A DNA stretch of 64,000 nucleotides from Allomeiothermus silvanus DSM 9946 (lineage in GTDB: Bacteria; Deinococcota; Deinococci; Deinococcales; Thermaceae). Positions 61,530 to 64,000 of the stretch are shown here, one piece after another. The position numbers and the translations under genes are program-made. Location: NCBI RefSeq assembly GCF_000092125.1, contig NC_014212.1, positions 826,001 through 890,000 of the forward strand. The letters run 5' to 3'. Positions within the stretch are counted from its first letter, which is position 1, and each line of letters starts with the position of its first letter. Below the pieces are notes generated by a model, which saw only the letters and a list, made by a program, of their open reading frames with translations, made no database searches and was not told the origin of the DNA.

Positions 61530-62648
61530 GTGGACGCCCTCGAGTACACCCAAACCCACCTCCCTGAGTTTTTAGCCGACCTCGAGGCCTTCATCCGCCT
61601 CGAGGCTCCTTCCCATGACCTTCCTGGTTTGCGACAAGTAGCCCGTTGGATTGTCGAAAACTTCGCTCCTTTCGGCACCCTAAGCCAGGAAGAAACCCCA
61701 AACGGGCCACTGCTTACCCTAAAACGCCCAGGATCCGGCCCTAAGGTGCTGGTACTCTGCCATTTCGATACCGTGCACCCGGTGGGGGCTTTCGGATGGA
61801 AGCTCGAGGGGGACTGGGCTTTTGGCCCTGGTGTGTACGACATGAAAGGGGGTATCGTGCAGCTTCTGTGGGCCTTGCGGGCGGCGGAAGCTTTGGGGCT
61901 CAAGCTGCCCAGCCTCGAGGTCTTGTTCACCCCCGACGAGGAGGTGGGCTCGCTGGCCTCCCGTGCGGCTATCGAGGGGGCGGGGAAGCGCAACGACTTG
62001 GTGCTGGTGCTCGAGGCCCCCATGGGCAATGGCGACCTCAAGGTGGCCCGCAAGGGGGTGGGGCAGTACCGGCTCACCGCTCACGGCAAGGCCGCCCACC
62101 AGGGGGTTGAACCGGAGAAGGGGGTCAACGCCATCGTGGAGCTTGCCCACCAGATCGCCCAGGTTGTGGCCTTGCAGGACTGGGAAAAAGGCACCACCCT
62201 AGGCCCCAACGTGGTGCAGGGGGGTACGGTGAGCAACGTGGTGCCCGACGAAGCCCAGGTGCTGATTGACCTGAGGGTCTGGCAGATGGGCGAGGCAAAG
62301 CGCATAGAGGGTGCCCTCCGGGCGCTACAGCCCCACCTGCCAGGGGCACGCCTGAGCCTCGAGGGGGGGATCAACCGCCCGCCGATGGAGCCCAGTGAAG
62401 CCTCCCTGCGACTTTTTGAGCGGGCTAGGCGCGTCGGTGCACAGCTAGGGCTCAACCTGGGCGCGGGCTGGGTAGGTGGCGGATCGGACGGGAACTTCAC
62501 CGCGGCCCTGGGGGTTCCCACCCTGGACGGGCTGGGCCTTTTCGGGGCCGATGCCCACCAGAAGACCGAGCGGGTAGCGGTTTCGCAGATTCCCCAGCGG
62601 GTGGCGCTGCTGGCGGGCTTGCTGGAGGATCTGGTGGCCGATGTATGA
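61530..62648 (+). CDS. M20-family metallopeptidase (glutamate carboxypeptidase type), end cut by an IS
   Basis: A 372-residue dizinc peptidase. Metal and catalytic residues are in LCHFDTVHPVG (His, Asp), GPGVYDMKGG (bridging Asp), FTPDEEVGS (Glu pair), VLVLEAPMGNG, and the last His in FGADAHQKTERV. The dimerisation lid has KAAHQGVEPEKGVNAI. It resembles carboxypeptidase G2. TAATAT (61517-61522) ends 7 nt before the GTG start. The IS481-type copy D provides the TGA stop; without it the protein would end VADVYTK. Confidence 0.9.
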   Translation: MDALEYTQTHLPEFLADLEAFIRLEAPSHDLPGLRQVARWIVENFAPFGTLSQEETPNGPLLTLKRPGSGPKVLVLCHFDTVHPVGAFGWKLEGDWAFGPGVYDMKGGIVQLLWALRAAEALGLKLPSLEVLFTPDEEVGSLASRAAIEGAGKRNDLVLVLEAPMGNGDLKVARKGVGQYRLTAHGKAAHQGVEPEKGVNAIVELAHQIAQVVALQDWEKGTTLGPNVVQGGTVSNVVPDEAQVLIDLRVWQMGEAKRIEGALRALQPHLPGARLSLEGGINRPPMEPSEASLRLFERARRVGAQLGLNLGAGWVGGGSDGNFTAALGVPTLDGLGLFGADAHQKTERVAVSQIPQRVALLAGLLEDLVADV

Positions 62649-63785
62649 ACCCGGACAAACACATGTGAGACTCTAAGCTGGGATAAAAAGAGGGGAACCG
62701 ACCAGGAAAGGAGGTTCCCCAGGTGCAGTTTACCACCGTTGGCCGAGAGATATGGAGAGGCGCTAGACAAGCACAGAGGCTGGCCGAGGCCAACGCAAGC
62801 GACCCAGAGGTCCAGGAACGTCTGCGCAAGCTCCGACTGGTCAAAGCCCTGCGTGAAAGTAAAAAGAGCTGGAAGGAGATCCAGGACCTGGTCGGGATCA
62901 GCCGGGCCACCTACCACCGCTGGCAAAAAGCCCTAAAAGAAAAGGGCCTGGCTGGACTCAAACCCCGCTCCCGCCGCCCTAAGCACCTGCGCACAAAGGT
63001 CCACTGGACCCCAGGGCTGCTCATTAGAATAGAAACTCTCCGCAAGGAAAACCCCACCTGGGGACGCTGGTCCATCTGGCTTACCCTCCGCAAGGAGGGT
63101 TTCCAGATGAGCGAACGCACGGTGGGGCGCATCCTGGCCTACCTGGAGAAGCACCGACGTATCGAGAGCGTGGCCGGCTACCTGGCCCGGACTCAAAGAG
63201 GGAAGCTAAAGCGAAGGGTAAACCGGCCCTACGCCAAAAGGAAGCCCCGAGGATACGAGGCCAGGGCTCCTGGGGACCTGGTCCAGGTGGACACCCTCAC
63301 CCTGACCTTAGGACCGGGAAGCATGGTCAAGCACTTCTCGGCGATTGACCTCCATAGCCGGTTTGTCCTGGCGGAGGTGCACAGCCGGGCCACGGCTAAG
63401 CTTTCTGAGGGGTTCTTGTCCTTGCTTCTGGCCAGGGCCCCTTTTCCCATCCGGGCCATCCAGGTGGATGGGGGCAGCGAGTTCATGGCCGAGTTTGAGG
63501 AGGCCTGCTGTGCTCTGGGGATTGCCTTGTTTGTGCTACCGCCGAGGAGTCCTAAACTCAATGGTCACGTGGAGCGGATGCAGCGGACCTTCAAGGAGGA
63601 GTTCTACACCCGGCCTTTGCCCACCCCGCTCAGCGAGCTGCAGGCAGAGCTGGATACCTACCTGGACTACTACAACCGCCGAAGGCCTCACATGGCCCTG
63701 GGGGGTCTTGCTCCGCTGGAGTTTTTGGCTAAGATGCAAGAGGAGTCGGTTCCTCAAAGAGTCTCAAATGTGTTGACCGATTACA
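62646..63785 (+). mobile_element. IS481-type element, copy D (1140 bp)
   Basis: It has the same ends as the other copies, with target duplication ATGTA (62641-62645 and 63786-63790). Its first bases TGA create the stop codon of the M20 gene. It ends 23 bp upstream of the -10 box of the antitoxin gene. Confidence 0.96.
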
Positions 63786-63802
63786 ATGTATATACGAAAT
63801 AA
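62723..63802 (+). CDS. IS481-type transposase, copy D
   Basis: Encoded protein identical to the others to VLTDY; the last five codons (N V Y T K) are host sequence, including the native final residues and stop codon of the interrupted M20 gene in the same frame. HTH, DDE core and ribosome site are intact. Confidence 0.93.
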   Translation: MQFTTVGREIWRGARQAQRLAEANASDPEVQERLRKLRLVKALRESKKSWKEIQDLVGISRATYHRWQKALKEKGLAGLKPRSRRPKHLRTKVHWTPGLLIRIETLRKENPTWGRWSIWLTLRKEGFQMSERTVGRILAYLEKHRRIESVAGYLARTQRGKLKRRVNRPYAKRKPRGYEARAPGDLVQVDTLTLTLGPGSMVKHFSAIDLHSRFVLAEVHSRATAKLSEGFLSLLLARAPFPIRAIQVDGGSEFMAEFEEACCALGIALFVLPPRSPKLNGHVERMQRTFKEEFYTRPLPTPLSELQAELDTYLDYYNRRRPHMALGGLAPLEFLAKMQEESVPQRVSNVLTDYNVYTK

Positions 63803-63813
63803 GCGGATCAGTG

Positions 63814-63819
63814 TATACT
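63814..63819 (+). promoter_or_regulatory. -10 box of the antitoxin gene
   Basis: TATACT ends 6 nt before the GTG at 63826 (leaderless). The -35 position (63791-63796, TATACG) directly follows the duplicated target of copy D. Confidence 0.6.
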
Positions 63820-63825
63820 TGGTCT

Positions 63826-64000
63826 GTGGCTACCACCAAGGTCTTCAAAAGCGGTAACTCTCAGGCAGTGCGCATTCCCAAGAAATTTCAGTTCGCCGAG
63901 GAGGAGGTAGAAATCTTTAGACGTGGGGATGAAATCGTGCTGCGGCCCAGAAAACGCAGCTTGGCTGAGCTTATACGGGGGCTTCCCAAAGCTTCGGATG
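63826..64000 (+). CDS. VapB-like antitoxin of the AbrB/SpoVT type (partial)
   Basis: The first 58 codons of a gene running off the window. TTKVFKSGNSQAVRIPKKFQF is the swapped-hairpin DNA-binding start of MazE/VapB antitoxins, followed by EEEVEIFRRGDEIVLRPRKR and the beginning of the toxin-binding tail (SLAELIRGLPKASD). A PIN-domain VapC toxin would be expected just downstream, outside the window. Start GTG 63826 follows its -10 box by 6 nt. Confidence 0.85.
   Translation, partial: MATTKVFKSGNSQAVRIPKKFQFAEEEVEIFRRGDEIVLRPRKRSLAELIRGLPKASD

Overview
The window looks like chromosome of a Thermaceae bacterium of the Meiothermus/Allomeiothermus type (Deinococcus-Thermus). DnaE, RecA, MreB and the small conserved proteins read like Thermus-group proteins, the DNA is GC-rich with very frequent CTCGAG, and many genes have a -10 hexamer ending 5-9 nt before the start codon, i.e. 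leaderless transcripts. This assignment rests on reading alone; no database search was run.

Layout. 1-5.7 kb: end of a DUF3054 membrane protein, a GH13 alpha-glucosidase, a 3-hydroxyisobutyrate dehydrogenase-type reductase and a large ThuA/FG-GAP lipoprotein. 5.7-6.8 kb: a complete DDE insertion sequence. 6.9-13.2 kb: a phoB-phoR-phoU operon divergent from dnaE, with an 11-bp-period direct repeat between them. 13.4-22 kb: small conserved genes, an ftsB-like gene hit by an IS481-type element, a Fur-family regulator, pepA, a DUF1385 protein and mnmA. 22-28.4 kb: ygfZ, cinA-thpR-recA and rny. 28.4-38 kb: a ParA-like ATPase, mreB, a lipid A-type cluster (lpxD, lpxC, Gfo/Idh/MocA, fabZ, lpxA, lpxB-like) and an MsbA-like ABC exporter.

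38-43.4 kb is the most accessory part. A LuxR-type regulator precedes an operon of a secreted protein with two thioredoxin-like units, a secreted Gly-linker/Cys-rich protein cut in two by an IS256 element, and a membrane protein. A decayed DUF4282 gene, a VIT/CCC1-type transporter and a second IS481-type copy follow. 43.4-56 kb: a YlmH-like S4 protein, a hydrolase, a DUF4388 protein, an alanine-type symporter, ubiX, uppP, ispD-ispE, a TPP riboswitch with thiB-thiP, a structured intergenic region, and a pilin-pilin-ligase operon. 56-64 kb: a Uma2 protein, IS481-type copy three, tRNA-Ala(GGC), a GGDEF-EAL protein, an ECF sigma/anti-sigma pair, an M20 peptidase, IS481-type copy four and the start of a VapB-like antitoxin gene.

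The strongest unexplained signal is the 1140-bp IS481-type element. All four copies encode the same transposase, each has a perfect 5-bp target duplication, and the transposase gene has no stop codon inside the element. All four point the same way relative to the next gene, with the duplication ending 18-23 bp before that gene's probable -10 box. This suggests targeting of the -35 region of promoters. The second is the interrupted tandem-thioredoxin/Cys-rich secreted operon.
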